This document shows positions 26,753 to 36,913 of a stretch of 64,000 nucleotides of DNA, in pieces. The position numbers were made by a program, and so were the translations under genes. Every line of letters starts with the position of its first letter. Positions within the stretch are counted from its first letter, which is position 1. The DNA lies in contig JAVJUA010000063.1 of assembly GCA_040219935.1 (NCBI GenBank), positions 62,001-126,000 of the forward strand, given 5' to 3'. The DNA is from UBA7803 sp040219935. GTDB lineage: Bacteria > Pseudomonadota > Gammaproteobacteria > Pseudomonadales > Azotimanducaceae. The notes under the pieces are model-generated. The model worked only from the letters and a program-made list of their open reading frames with translations. It did no database searches and was not told the origin of the DNA.

Positions 26753-28948
26753 GTGGACGTCACCCACCTGCTCGACGGCCTGAACGACGCCCAGCGCGAG
26801 GCGGTGACCGCGCCGGTGGGCAACCTGCTGGTGATCGCCGGGGCCGGCAGCGGTAAGACGCGCGTGCTGGTGCACCGCATCGCCTGGCTGATCGAGACCG
26901 AGGGCGTGTCTCCCCATGGCATTCTGGCGGTCACCTTCACCAACAAGGCGGCCGCCGAGATGCGTGGCCGCATCGAGTCGCTGCTGCACATCTCGGTGCG
27001 CAACCTGTGGGTGGGCACGTTTCACGGCATCGCCCACCGGCTGCTGCGCATGCACTGGCGCGAGGCCGGGCTGCCGCAGAACTTCCTCATCCTCGACGCC
27101 GACGATCAGCTGCGCCTGGTGAAGCGGGTGCAGCGCGCGCTCGACATCGACGAGCAGAAGTGGCCGGCCCGGCAGGCGGTGTGGTTCATCAACGGCCAGA
27201 AGGACGAGGGCCGGCGGGCGCGTCACGTGGTGGCCGCAGACCACGACCTGTTCCAGATCACCCATCAGCGCATCTACGAAGCCTACGAGGCCATGTGCGA
27301 GCAAGGCGGGCTGGTGGATTTCGCCGAGCTGCTGCTGCGCAGCCACGAGCTGTGGCTCGAGCAGCCGGAGCTGCTGGCGCACTATCGCGGCCGGTTCGGC
27401 CATCTGCTGGTGGACGAGTTTCAGGACACCAACACGATTCAGTACGCCTGGCTGCGGGTGCTGGCGGGCGACAGCGGCCGGGTCATGGCGGTGGGCGATG
27501 ACGACCAGTCCATCTACGGCTGGCGCGGCGCCCGCATCGAGAACATTCACCGCTTCCGCGACGACTTCGCCGCCGTCGGCGTCATCCGGCTCGAGCAGAA
27601 CTACCGCTCCACCGGCACCATTCTCAAGGCGGCCAACGCGCTGATCGGCAACAATGCCGACCGCCTGGGCAAGGAGCTGTGGACGGCCGGTGACGAAGGC
27701 GAGCCGGTGCGCGTCTACTCCGGCTACAACGACCTGGACGAGGCGCGGTTCGTGGCCGAGCGCATCCAGGACTGGCTGGACGGCGGCGGCAGCCCCGACG
27801 AGGCCGCCATCCTGTACCGCTCCAACGCCCAATCGCGGGTGCTGGAAGAGGCGCTGCTGCGCCAGCAGATTCCCTATCGCATCTACGGCGGCCAGCGCTT
27901 CTTCGAGCGCGCCGAGATCAAGAACGCGCTGGCCTACCTGCGCCTGGCCCACGACCGCCACGCCGACCCCGCGTTCGAGCGGGTGGTCAACGTGCCCACC
28001 CGCGGCATCGGCGACAAGAGCGTCGAGGCGGTGCGCGAGATCGCCCGCAGCCGCGGCGTGTCGCTGTGGCAGGCGGTGCGCATGGGCATCGCCGAGAACC
28101 TGCTGCCGGCAAGGGCCGCCGCCAAGCTGGCCGAGTTTCAGGCGCTGGTGGACGACCTCGGCGAGGCCGCGGGGCGCCTGCCGCTGCACGAGCTGGCCGA
28201 CCTGGTCATCGACGCCACCGGCCTGCTGGCCTTCCACGCTCAGGAGCGCGGCGAGCGCGGTCTGGCCCGCAAGGAGAACCTCGAGGAGCTGGTGAGCGCC
28301 TGCCGGCAGTTCACCGGCGATCTGGTGTTCCCGCTGGAGGACGGCGATCGCGCCGAGGTGTCGGTGCTGCAGGAGTTTCTCGACCAGGTGGCGCTCGATG
28401 CGGGTGATCGCGAGTCGCAGACCGGGCCCGCCGTGCAGATGATGACCCTGCACTCGGCCAAGGGGCTCGAGTTTCCGCTGGTGTTTCTCACCGGCATGGA
28501 GGAAGGTCTGTTCCCGCACCGCATGTCGGCGGAGGAACCGGGCCGCATCGAGGAAGAGCGGCGCCTGTGCTACGTGGGCATCACCCGCGCCATGCGCACG
28601 CTGTATCTGACCTATGCCGAGACCCGGCGCCTGCACGGCCACGACACCTACAACCGTCCGTCCCAGTTCCTGCGCGAGATCCCGCCGGAGCTGGTGCAGG
28701 AGGTGCGCATGGGTGGCGCCGTGCAGCGGCCCTATGGGCGGACCGGTGGGCGTGGCTTCGACGACGCCCCGGTGGACGGCGTGCCCGGTCTGCGCCTTGG
28801 CCAGCGCGTGCACCACGCCAAGTTCGGCGAGGGCGTGGTGCTGCAGAGCGAGGGCAGCGGCGAACGCGCCCGGGTGCAGGTGAATTTCGGCGCCGCCGGC
28901 GCCAAGTGGCTGGTGATGAGTCTCGCCAATCTGCAGCCGCTCGACTGA
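26753..28948 (+). CDS. uvrD: DNA helicase II UvrD
   Basis: This 731-residue superfamily-1 helicase acts in nucleotide excision and mismatch repair. Motif I is AGAGSGKTRVLVHRIAWL near residue 27, motif II VDEFQDTN, motif III VGDDDQSIYGWRGA, and motif VI LCYVGITRAM near residue 605. The C-terminal Tudor-like tail (GQRVHHAKFGEGVV, then KWLVMSLANLQPLD) separates UvrD from Rep. Start is GTG 26753. Confidence 0.94.
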   Translation: MDVTHLLDGLNDAQREAVTAPVGNLLVIAGAGSGKTRVLVHRIAWLIETEGVSPHGILAVTFTNKAAAEMRGRIESLLHISVRNLWVGTFHGIAHRLLRMHWREAGLPQNFLILDADDQLRLVKRVQRALDIDEQKWPARQAVWFINGQKDEGRRARHVVAADHDLFQITHQRIYEAYEAMCEQGGLVDFAELLLRSHELWLEQPELLAHYRGRFGHLLVDEFQDTNTIQYAWLRVLAGDSGRVMAVGDDDQSIYGWRGARIENIHRFRDDFAAVGVIRLEQNYRSTGTILKAANALIGNNADRLGKELWTAGDEGEPVRVYSGYNDLDEARFVAERIQDWLDGGGSPDEAAILYRSNAQSRVLEEALLRQQIPYRIYGGQRFFERAEIKNALAYLRLAHDRHADPAFERVVNVPTRGIGDKSVEAVREIARSRGVSLWQAVRMGIAENLLPARAAAKLAEFQALVDDLGEAAGRLPLHELADLVIDATGLLAFHAQERGERGLARKENLEELVSACRQFTGDLVFPLEDGDRAEVSVLQEFLDQVALDAGDRESQTGPAVQMMTLHSAKGLEFPLVFLTGMEEGLFPHRMSAEEPGRIEEERRLCYVGITRAMRTLYLTYAETRRLHGHDTYNRPSQFLREIPPELVQEVRMGGAVQRPYGRTGGRGFDDAPVDGVPGLRLGQRVHHAKFGEGVVLQSEGSGERARVQVNFGAAGAKWLVMSLANLQPLD

Positions 28949-28959
28949 CAAGGCGACGA

Positions 28960-28987
28960 ACGACAAGACAAACGACAATACAAACGA
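28960..28987 (+). repeat. 12-bp imperfect tandem repeat before the TRAP binding protein gene
   Basis: ACGACAAGACAA and ACGACAATACAA (11 of 12 bases alike) stand head to tail and are followed by a partial ACGA copy, in the 45-bp uvrD to dctP spacer. The tract is A-rich and stands out from the high-G+C surroundings, leaving an unstructured leader just before the ribosome site GAGGGG. Confidence 0.65.
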
Positions 28988-28993
28988 GGGGAG

Positions 28994-30091
28994 ATGATGA
29001 TCCGGTTGACGTTGTGGTTGGCAGTAGTCGCATTGGTGACCGGGTGCGGGGGCGCCGGTAGCGCGCCGGATGCTGGGGGTGCGGCCGATGCCGCGGCGCC
29101 GCAGCAGACCTTTCGCTGGAAGCTGATCACCACCTGGCCGAAGAACCTGCCCGGTCTCGGCACTGCCCCCGAGCGGCTTGCCGAGAAGGTTCGCGTCATG
29201 AGCAATGGCCGGCTCGACATCCGCGTGTTCGGCGCCGGTGAGCTGGTGGGCGCCTTCGAGGTGTTCGACTCCGTATCTGCAGGCACCGCCGAAATGGGTC
29301 ACGGTGCCGCCTACTACTGGCGCGGCAAGCTGCCCGTGGCGGCCATGTTCTCCACGGTGCCGTTCGGCATGACCGCCCAGGAGATGAACGCCTGGCTGTA
29401 TTACGGCGGCGGCCTCGAGCTCTGGCAGGAGCTGTACGCGCCGTTCGGGCTGGTGCCCATGCCGGCGGGCAACACCGGCGTGCAGATGGCCGGCTGGTTC
29501 AACAAGGAGATCAACAGCGTGGCCGACATCCGCGGGCTGAAGATGCGCATTCCCGGCCTCGGCGGCGAGGTGCTGAAGCGGGTCGGCGGCGAGCCGGTGA
29601 CGGCGTCCGGCGGCGACGTGTTCAGCAACCTGCAGATGGGCGTGGTGGATGCTACGGAGTGGGTCAGCCCGTTCAACGACCTGGCGCTCGGGCTGCATAC
29701 GGTGGCTCGCTATTACTACTACCCGGGCTGGCACGAGCCGGGCCCAACGACGGAGCTGATCATCAACCAGCGCGCCTGGGAGTCACTGCCCGCCGACCTC
29801 AAGGCCATGGTGGAGACCGCCGCGCGGGCGGTGAACGACGAGGTGCTGGCCGAGTTCACGGCCCGCAACAGCACCGCGCTGCGCACCCTGGTGGACGAGC
29901 ACGGCGTGCAGGTGCGGCGGCTGCCCGACGACGTGCTGGCGAGCCTGCGCACGGCCTCCCACGAGGTGGTGGCGGAGCTGGCCAAAGACAGCGAGCTGGC
30001 CGGGCGCATCCACCGCTCCTACACCGGCTTCCTCGAGCAGGTGCGGGAGTATCAGGCCATATCCGAGCAGGCTTACATCAACGCCCGGTAA
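28994..30091 (+). CDS. dctP: TRAP transporter substrate-binding lipoprotein (DctP family)
   Basis: This 365-residue binding protein should capture a carboxylate substrate for a TRAP transporter. TTWPKNLPGLGTAPERLAE near the N-terminus and the central RIPGLGGEVLKRVGGEPV with VDATEWVSPFND resemble the alpha-keto-acid-binding TakP branch. The signal sequence ends in a lipobox LVTGC with Cys18, then a Gly/Ala linker (19-37). Gly at +2 suggests outer-membrane sorting. A lipid anchor is unusual for a Gram-negative TRAP binding protein. The membrane subunits are 2 kb downstream on the other strand. Start ATG 28994 or 28997. Confidence 0.85.
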   Translation: MMIRLTLWLAVVALVTGCGGAGSAPDAGGAADAAAPQQTFRWKLITTWPKNLPGLGTAPERLAEKVRVMSNGRLDIRVFGAGELVGAFEVFDSVSAGTAEMGHGAAYYWRGKLPVAAMFSTVPFGMTAQEMNAWLYYGGGLELWQELYAPFGLVPMPAGNTGVQMAGWFNKEINSVADIRGLKMRIPGLGGEVLKRVGGEPVTASGGDVFSNLQMGVVDATEWVSPFNDLALGLHTVARYYYYPGWHEPGPTTELIINQRAWESLPADLKAMVETAARAVNDEVLAEFTARNSTALRTLVDEHGVQVRRLPDDVLASLRTASHEVVAELAKDSELAGRIHRSYTGFLEQVREYQAISEQAYINAR

Positions 30092-30110
30092 GCCGGGAGC
30101 GGGGCGGCAC

Positions 30111-30926
30111 ATGGAGCTGAAGGCGACGCGATACGGGGTAGACGACGGCATCGCCACCATCACCCTGCACCGGCCGGAGCGCAACAACGCCTGGACCGGC
30201 CGCATGCACACCGAGTACCGCCATTGCCTGGCCGAAGCAGACGCGGACGCCGCCGTGCGGGTGATCGTGGTGACCGGCAGCGGCCGCAGCTTCTGCGTCG
30301 GCGGCGACGCCGACGCCCTGGCGGGCCACGTCCGCAAGGGCGGTTACGATCCGGGCACGCCGCCGTCGCTGGCGCGCCCCGGGTTCGGCACCGCGGCCGA
30401 GTTCGACGCCAGCTTTGCCTATCACTTCGGGCTGTCGAAGCCGGTGATCGCCGCCATCAACGGACCGGCCGCCGGCGTCGGCCTGGCGCTGGCCTGCTTT
30501 GCCGATCTGCGCTTCGCCGCCGCCGGGGTCAAGCTGACCACCGCCCACGGCAAGCTCAACCTGCCGGCCGAGTACGGCCTGTCGTGGCTGCTGCCGCGCA
30601 TGATCGGCCTCACCCGCGCCAACGAGCTGCTGCTGTCGAGCCGCGTGTTCCTGAGCGAGGAGGCGCTGGCGCTGGGCCTGGTCAACGGCGTGCATCCGGC
30701 CGAGCGCCTGCTGGACGAGACCTACGCCTACGCGCGCGGCCTCATGGCTACCGTGTCGCCGGACTCGCTGCGGCAGACCCGCTGGCAGATCTATCGGGAT
30801 CTGCACCGCAGCGTCGCCGACGCGGTGGCCGACTCGGAGGTGCTGCTCGAGCGGATGATGCGTGACCCGGACTATCGGGAAGGGGTCGCCGCGTTCCTGG
30901 AGAAGCGACCGCCGAACTGGCGCTGA
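30111..30926 (+). CDS. Enoyl-CoA hydratase/isomerase family protein
   Basis: This 271-residue crotonase-fold protein probably acts on an acyl-CoA. LHRPERNNAWTGRM, the oxyanion-hole motif FCVGGDADAL near residue 64, and INGPAAGVGLALACFADLR near residue 120 are clear. PAEYGLSWLLPRMIG follows, with the Glu that often serves as catalytic residue. The substrate is unknown. It starts 19 bp after dctP and is probably cotranscribed, which suggests that the imported acid enters a CoA-linked pathway. Confidence 0.85.
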   Translation: MELKATRYGVDDGIATITLHRPERNNAWTGRMHTEYRHCLAEADADAAVRVIVVTGSGRSFCVGGDADALAGHVRKGGYDPGTPPSLARPGFGTAAEFDASFAYHFGLSKPVIAAINGPAAGVGLALACFADLRFAAAGVKLTTAHGKLNLPAEYGLSWLLPRMIGLTRANELLLSSRVFLSEEALALGLVNGVHPAERLLDETYAYARGLMATVSPDSLRQTRWQIYRDLHRSVADAVADSEVLLERMMRDPDYREGVAAFLEKRPPNWR

Positions 30927-30938
30927 TCGGTGCTGCGG

Positions 30939-32152
30939 TCAGGTGGCCGGCGTCACGGCCCGGCCGCCGGCCCAGACCGCCACCTGCCGGGTCAGGGCGG
31001 CGAGATCCTGCAGCGGGTCGCCGTCCACCAGCAGCAGATCGGCGCGCCAGCCCCGTTGCAGGCGGCCGGTGTCGGCGCCGAGGCCGAGCGCCTGGGCGGC
31101 GCCGCTGGTGGCCGCGGTCAGAACCTCTTCAGCGCTGCCGTCGAGGATGCGCTGAAATACCGCCAGGGCTTCCGGCAGGTGGTGGTGGTAGACGCCGGGA
31201 ATGCCGGCGTCCGTGGACGCCGCAAAGGGAATGCCGAGCGCGCGCATGGCCTGGAAGGCGCCGCGGATGCGCTGCAGCTTGGCCGGGTTCGGGTCGTCGA
31301 GATAGCGCTGCCAGCCGCGGTTCACCGTGGGCGACACCCAGACGCCGTGCGCCAGGATCAACCGGGCGACCGCGTCCTGGTAATCCGTCGCCCAACCCTC
31401 GGGACCCATCCACGAGCAGTGCTCGATGGTGCGCACCCCGGCCCGGGCGGAGAACTCGATGCCCTCGGTGCCGTGGCAGTGGGCGGCCACCGCCAGGCCG
31501 TGCCGGCCTGCCTCGGCGACGATGCCGGTCAGGGTGTCGAGATCGAACTGCGCCCCGGCCGGCCGGCTGCCGCGGGTGAACATGCCGCCGGTGGCCATCA
31601 CCTTGATCAGGTCGACGCCGCGGGCCACCTGACGCTCGATGACGGCGCCCGCCGCCGCCAGATCGGCCGCTTCGCCGCCCCAGAAGTGGCAGTGCCCGCC
31701 CGGGCAGGTCACCGGCTGCCCTGCGCACAGCAGGCGCGGGCCCGGAATCTCGCCGGCGGCGATGCGGTCGCGCAGGGTCAGCTCGGCGAAGGTGCCGCCG
31801 CCCAGATCGCGGGCGGTGGTGATGCCGGCCCGCACCATGGCGGCGGCGCGGGCGGCCATGGCCTCCGGGTCGCGGGGTTCGTCCGGCGCCGGCGGCTGGC
31901 CGCGAGCGGGGTCCAGCTCCAGGTGCACGTGAGCGTCGATCAGGCCCGGCAGGGCGGTGGCGCCGGCGCCGTCCACCACCCGCTCACCCCGGGCCGGATG
32001 CAGGTCGCGGCCGACCTCGACGATGCGGCCGCCGCCGAGGCGCACGGCGTCGGCATCCAGCCAGGCGGCGCCGTCCCAGATGCGGACGCCGCGCACCAGC
32101 GTGTCCAGCGGCGGCGTCATGTCGCCATGGTCCGTCATGGCTCCATCATGCC

Positions 32153-32156
<4 letters not shown>
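30939..32156 (-). CDS. Metal-dependent amidohydrolase
   Basis: This 405-residue amidohydrolase-superfamily enzyme has a full binuclear metal set: HVH at residues 76-78, Lys185 (likely carboxylated) in DLIKVMATGG, HCH at 226-228, His246 in IEHCSW and Asp316 in STDAGIPG. The pattern matches the imidazolonepropionase/Xaa-Pro dipeptidase-like branch. The natural amide or ester is unknown. The ATG at 32156 overlaps the dctM stop as ATGA, so it is coupled to the TRAP membrane genes; ATGs at 32138 and 32120 are possible alternatives. It converges on the hydratase gene with a 12-bp gap. Confidence 0.83.
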
Positions 32157-33524
<1,368 letters not shown>

Positions 33525-33532
<8 letters not shown>

Positions 33533-34025
33533 GATGCGTCCTCAGCCGCAGCCAGCACCGCACCATCTCCGCCAGGCCCTGCAGCAGCAGCAGCACGGCC
33601 AGCAACGGCAGCAGGGTCTTGAGCAGGAACACGGCGGGAATGCCACCGACCTCCGGAGAGCCTTCGAGAATGCGCCAGCTCGCCGCCACGTACGGCATGC
33701 TGAGCCAGAACAGGGCCGCGCTCACCGGCACCAGGAACAGGCCATGGCCGAACAGCTCGACCCACAGCCGGCCGCGCTCGCCGAGCCGCGCGCGCAGCAC
33801 GTCGACGCGGACGTGGGCGTCCTCCTTCAGGGCGTAGGGGATGCCGAGCAGAAATGCCAGCGCGTGCAGGTACATGACCGCTTCCTGGAGCTGAACGGCG
33901 CCGGTGCCGAGTGCATAGCGCAGCGCCACCACGGCCACCGTGCCCAGCACCATGAGCAGCATGGCCCAGGCCAGCACGCGGCCGGTGAGATCCGTGAAGC
34001 GGTCGATGACGCGCAGGACTTTCAG
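33525..34025 (-). CDS. dctQ: TRAP transporter small permease (DctQ), probable CTG start
   Basis: This four-helix subunit pairs with DctM. GRVLAWAMLLMVLGTVAVVALRYA is the first helix and LQEAVMYLHALAFLLGIPYALKEDAHVRVDVL the conserved DctQ block. No ATG, GTG or TTG lies at the expected N-terminus. The only canonical in-frame upstream start (GTG 34130) would overlap ubiA by over 100 bp, and the next ATG would cut helix 1. CTG at 34025-34023 overlaps the ubiA stop as CTGA and has GGGGGAAG upstream, so I place the start there (166 residues). Confidence 0.75.
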
Positions 34026-34906
34026 GATGCTTCCCCCGCGGCGAGCAGGGGCAGCGCCACGGTTTCCAGCACCACGCCGCAGAAAAACGCGAAGCCGACC
34101 CAGACATTGTTGCGGAAGGCCTGAAAGCACGCGGCCCGGTCGCGGCCGCGGATCAGCCGCTGCTGGTAGATGAACAGCACCGCCATGACGGCCAGACCGA
34201 GCCGGTAGGCCGGGCCGTAGCCCATCTGCTCGCCGAGCAGCAGCAGGGTGAGCAGGGCGCTGGCCTGCAGCAGGCCCACCATCAGCCGGTCCGCCTGCCC
34301 GAACAGAATGGCTGTGGACTTGATGCCCACCACCAGGTCGTCATCGCGATCCACCATGGCGTACAGGGTGTCGTAGCTGACGATCCACAGCAGGCTGCCC
34401 ACGTACAGCAGCCAGGCCTCCGCCGGCACGGCATCGCGGACGCTGGCGAAGGCCATGATCAGGGCCCAGCTGAACGCGGCGCCCAGCACCACCTGCGGCA
34501 GGTACGTCCAGCGCTTCATGAACGGGTAGATGACGGCCAGGGCGAAGCCGCCCAGAGCCAGCCAGCGGGCCAGCGGGTTGAGGAAGATCAGCAGCAGCGC
34601 GGCGATCGCGGCGAGGGCCGCGAACAGCACCAGGGCCTCCTGCTCCGACACGCGGCCGGTGGTGAGCGGGCGGTCGCGCGTGCGCTCCACGTCCCGGTCC
34701 CAGCCGCGGTCGGCGAAATCGTTGATGACGCAGCCGGCGGAGCGCATGACGAAGGTGCCGATGGTGAACACCACGATGAGCGGCCAGGGCGGCATGCCGT
34801 CCGCGGCGATCCACAGCGCGGCCAGGGTCGGCCACAGCAGCAGCAGCGTGCCCACCGGCCGGTCGAGCCGCATGAGCTGCAGGTACAGGTCGGCTCTGGC
34901 GTGCAT
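34022..34906 (-). CDS. ubiA: 4-hydroxybenzoate octaprenyltransferase
   Basis: This 294-residue integral membrane prenyltransferase attaches the polyprenyl tail in ubiquinone synthesis. RLDRPVGTLLLLWPT opens the protein. The two Asp-rich motifs are NDFADRGWDRDVERT near residue 74 and DTLYAMVDRDDD near residue 190. Eight or nine hydrophobic segments are visible. It is divergent from rubA, and the TRAP-amidohydrolase genes follow it without a gap, so they may share its transcript. Confidence 0.95.
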   Translation of the reverse strand: MHARADLYLQLMRLDRPVGTLLLLWPTLAALWIAADGMPPWPLIVVFTIGTFVMRSAGCVINDFADRGWDRDVERTRDRPLTTGRVSEQEALVLFAALAAIAALLLIFLNPLARWLALGGFALAVIYPFMKRWTYLPQVVLGAAFSWALIMAFASVRDAVPAEAWLLYVGSLLWIVSYDTLYAMVDRDDDLVVGIKSTAILFGQADRLMVGLLQASALLTLLLLGEQMGYGPAYRLGLAVMAVLFIYQQRLIRGRDRAACFQAFRNNVWVGFAFFCGVVLETVALPLLAAGEAS

Positions 34907-34936
34907 GATGCGGCTTGGCCGTGGGTCCCCTTCGCG

Positions 34937-34965
34937 TTGATTTTTCCTGGCCCGGCCAGTAGTTT
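34937..34965 (+). promoter_or_regulatory. Candidate rubA promoter
   Basis: TTGATT (34937-34942) and TAGTTT (34960-34965) are 17 bp apart in the ubiA-rubA divergent spacer, about 40 bp upstream of rubA. The -10 is weak. Confidence 0.4.
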
Positions 34966-35005
34966 ATCGCGCCTCGCTCAGCAACCCCACAGGGGCGGAA
35001 GACGA

Positions 35006-35173
35006 ATGCGGAAGTGGCAATGCATCGTGTGCGGCTGGATCTACGACGAAGCCGAAGGATATGAAGAGGAAGGCATCGCGCCCGGCACGCGGTGGGAGGA
35101 CGTTCCCGAAGACTTCGTCTGTCCGGAGTGTGGCGTCAGCAAGGAAGACTTCGAGATGATAGAGGTCGGCTGA
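35006..35173 (+). CDS. rubA: Rubredoxin
   Basis: This 55-residue iron protein carries single electrons. The two iron knuckles are CIVCGW (from residue 6) and CPECGV (near residue 39), around YDEAEG and PGTRWEDVPEDFVCP. ATG 35006 gives the usual rubredoxin length. The ubiA neighbour is conserved in Pseudomonas-like genomes. The stop region is duplicated: VG-stop is followed in frame 12 bp later by VG-stop. Confidence 0.95.
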   Translation: MRKWQCIVCGWIYDEAEGYEEEGIAPGTRWEDVPEDFVCPECGVSKEDFEMIEVG

Positions 35174-35185
35174 AAGGTCGGCTGA
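35163..35185 (+). repeat. Duplicated rubA stop region
   Basis: AGGTCGGCTGA (35163-35173) is repeated exactly at 35175-35185, period 12 and in frame. It gives a second TGA four codons after the first. Confidence 0.8.
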
Positions 35186-35237
35186 CAGCCCGGCCGAAGA
35201 TCCGGCAGACTGCGGCACAGCGGCCCCGGAGATTGCT

Positions 35238-36521
35238 ATGACCCTGACTGTGCGCATCCTCGTCGGCATGTTCGCCGGCTTCGTTCTCGGCGTCGTCATC
35301 AAGCAGCTCGGGGTCGCCGACGATCACTGGCTGTACTCGGTGGTCGTCCAGGGCTTCATCGACGCCGGCGGCCGCATCTTCATCGCCAGCCTGCAGCTCA
35401 TGGTGGTGCCGCTGGTGCTGGTATCGCTGATCTGCGGCGCTGCCAGCCTCGGCAACACCGGCAGCATGGGCCGGGTGGGGGGCAAGGCCATCGGCCTGTA
35501 TCTGATGACCACGGCCATCGCCATCAGCATCGCCCTGATGCTGGCCCTGCTGGTGAATCCGGGCATGGGCGCCGGCCCGCCACCCATGGACGTCACCTTC
35601 GATCCGGGTCAGCCCACCAGCATCAAGGACACCCTGATCAACATCTTCCCCACCAATCCGGTGGCGGCCATGGCCCAGGGCAACATGCTGCAGATCATCG
35701 TCTTCGCTCTGCTGTTCGGCATCGCGGTGAGCCGTGCCGGCGAGGCAGGCGCGCGCCTGATGGGCTTCTTCGAGGACGTGAACGAGGTGCTGATGCGCCT
35801 CATCACCATCCTCATCCTGCTCGCCCCGTTCGGCGTGTTCTGCCTGATGACGCGCCTGTTCGGCACCGAGGGCTTCGACGAGATCTACAAGCTCGGCGCC
35901 TACTTTCTGACCGTGATCGGCGCGCTGCTGATTCACATGCTGGTGGTCTATCCGACCCTTCTCACCGTGCTTGGCAGGGTCAACCCGCTGATATTCCTGC
36001 GCAAGATGCGCGAGCCCATGCTGGTGGGTTTCTCCACCGCCTCGAGTGGCGCCACCCTGCCGGTGACGCTGCGCACCGTTGAGCATCGCATCGGCGTCAA
36101 GAACGAGGTGGCCTCCTTCGCCGTGCCCCTGGGCGCCACCATCAACATGGACGGCACGGCCATCATGCAGGGCGTGGCCACGGTGTTCATCGCCCAGTTC
36201 TATCAGGTGGGCCTCGACCTCTCCGACTACCTGATGGTGATCCTTACCGCGACCCTGGCATCCATCGGCACCGCCGGCGTGCCCGGCGTCGGCCTGATCA
36301 TGCTCACCATGGTGCTCACCCAGGTGGGCCTGCCGGTGGAAGGCATCATGCTGATCATCGGCGTCGACCGGCTGCTGGACATGCTGCGCACGGCGGTGAA
36401 CGTCACCGGCGACGGCATGGTGGCCACCGTGGTGGCGAACAGCGAGAACGACCTGGACCTGGACGTGTTCGCCGACCCGGATGCGGGCCAGGTGGTCGAG
36501 CAGCACCACGACGGGCGCTGA
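35238..36521 (+). CDS. Dicarboxylate/amino acid:cation symporter (DAACS family)
   Basis: This 427-residue membrane transporter belongs to the glutamate/C4-dicarboxylate symporter family. The re-entrant serine-rich loop STASSGATLPVTL is near residue 270, the NMDGTAIM cation/substrate motif near residue 310, and the second loop IGTAGVPG near residue 345. The substrate (glutamate, aspartate or dicarboxylates) is not certain. It could share physiological role with the nearby TRAP system, but the two are transcribed apart. Confidence 0.9.
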   Translation: MTLTVRILVGMFAGFVLGVVIKQLGVADDHWLYSVVVQGFIDAGGRIFIASLQLMVVPLVLVSLICGAASLGNTGSMGRVGGKAIGLYLMTTAIAISIALMLALLVNPGMGAGPPPMDVTFDPGQPTSIKDTLINIFPTNPVAAMAQGNMLQIIVFALLFGIAVSRAGEAGARLMGFFEDVNEVLMRLITILILLAPFGVFCLMTRLFGTEGFDEIYKLGAYFLTVIGALLIHMLVVYPTLLTVLGRVNPLIFLRKMREPMLVGFSTASSGATLPVTLRTVEHRIGVKNEVASFAVPLGATINMDGTAIMQGVATVFIAQFYQVGLDLSDYLMVILTATLASIGTAGVPGVGLIMLTMVLTQVGLPVEGIMLIIGVDRLLDMLRTAVNVTGDGMVATVVANSENDLDLDVFADPDAGQVVEQHHDGR

Positions 36522-36529
36522 CCGTCGGC

Positions 36530-36847
36530 TCAGATGCCCCGAGCGGGCACGACCTCCCATTCGGCGTCCTCGAACTCGCCAACGACGCGAATGTCCACGA
36601 ACTCGGCCTGCTCGGCGATGATCTGCCGCACCTGCTCGTCACCGCGGGACTCCATGGCGTCGCGGTCGGCCTTGGATGCCCAGCTGGCGATGGCCAGCAG
36701 CACCCGGTCGTCGCCGATCTTGCGGTGCAGACGGGTACCTCGGGCGCCGGGCGCCTGTTGGATTCGGCGGCTGGCGCGCACCCAGGCCTCGGCGTATCGT
36801 TCCGCCGCATAACCCGGTTTGATGTGTACCTCGAAGATGAAATGCAT
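36530..36847 (-). CDS. ABM-like ferredoxin-fold protein
   Basis: This 105-residue cytoplasmic protein resembles small dimeric alpha/beta-barrel proteins of the antibiotic-biosynthesis-monooxygenase type. MHFIFEVHIKPGYAAERYAEAW is a typical first strand and helix, LLAIASWASKADRDAMESR a typical second unit. Its substrate is unknown and it may not be a monooxygenase. ATG 36847 is chosen because the first strand begins there. It converges on the symporter gene and diverges from the MFS gene. Confidence 0.6.
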   Translation of the reverse strand: MHFIFEVHIKPGYAAERYAEAWVRASRRIQQAPGARGTRLHRKIGDDRVLLAIASWASKADRDAMESRGDEQVRQIIAEQAEFVDIRVVGEFEDAEWEVVPARGI

Positions 36848-36913
36848 GATCGGGGCCCTCGTTGCCGCTGATGGGGGCCAAGGTAACAGCGCGTCCGGCG
36901 GCAGCCCAGGCCG

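Noticed and set aside
26156..29734. Open minus-strand frame of about 1190 codons opposite uvrD and dctP
   Set aside because: Runs across several real genes and spacers on the other strand and shows no recognisable protein features.
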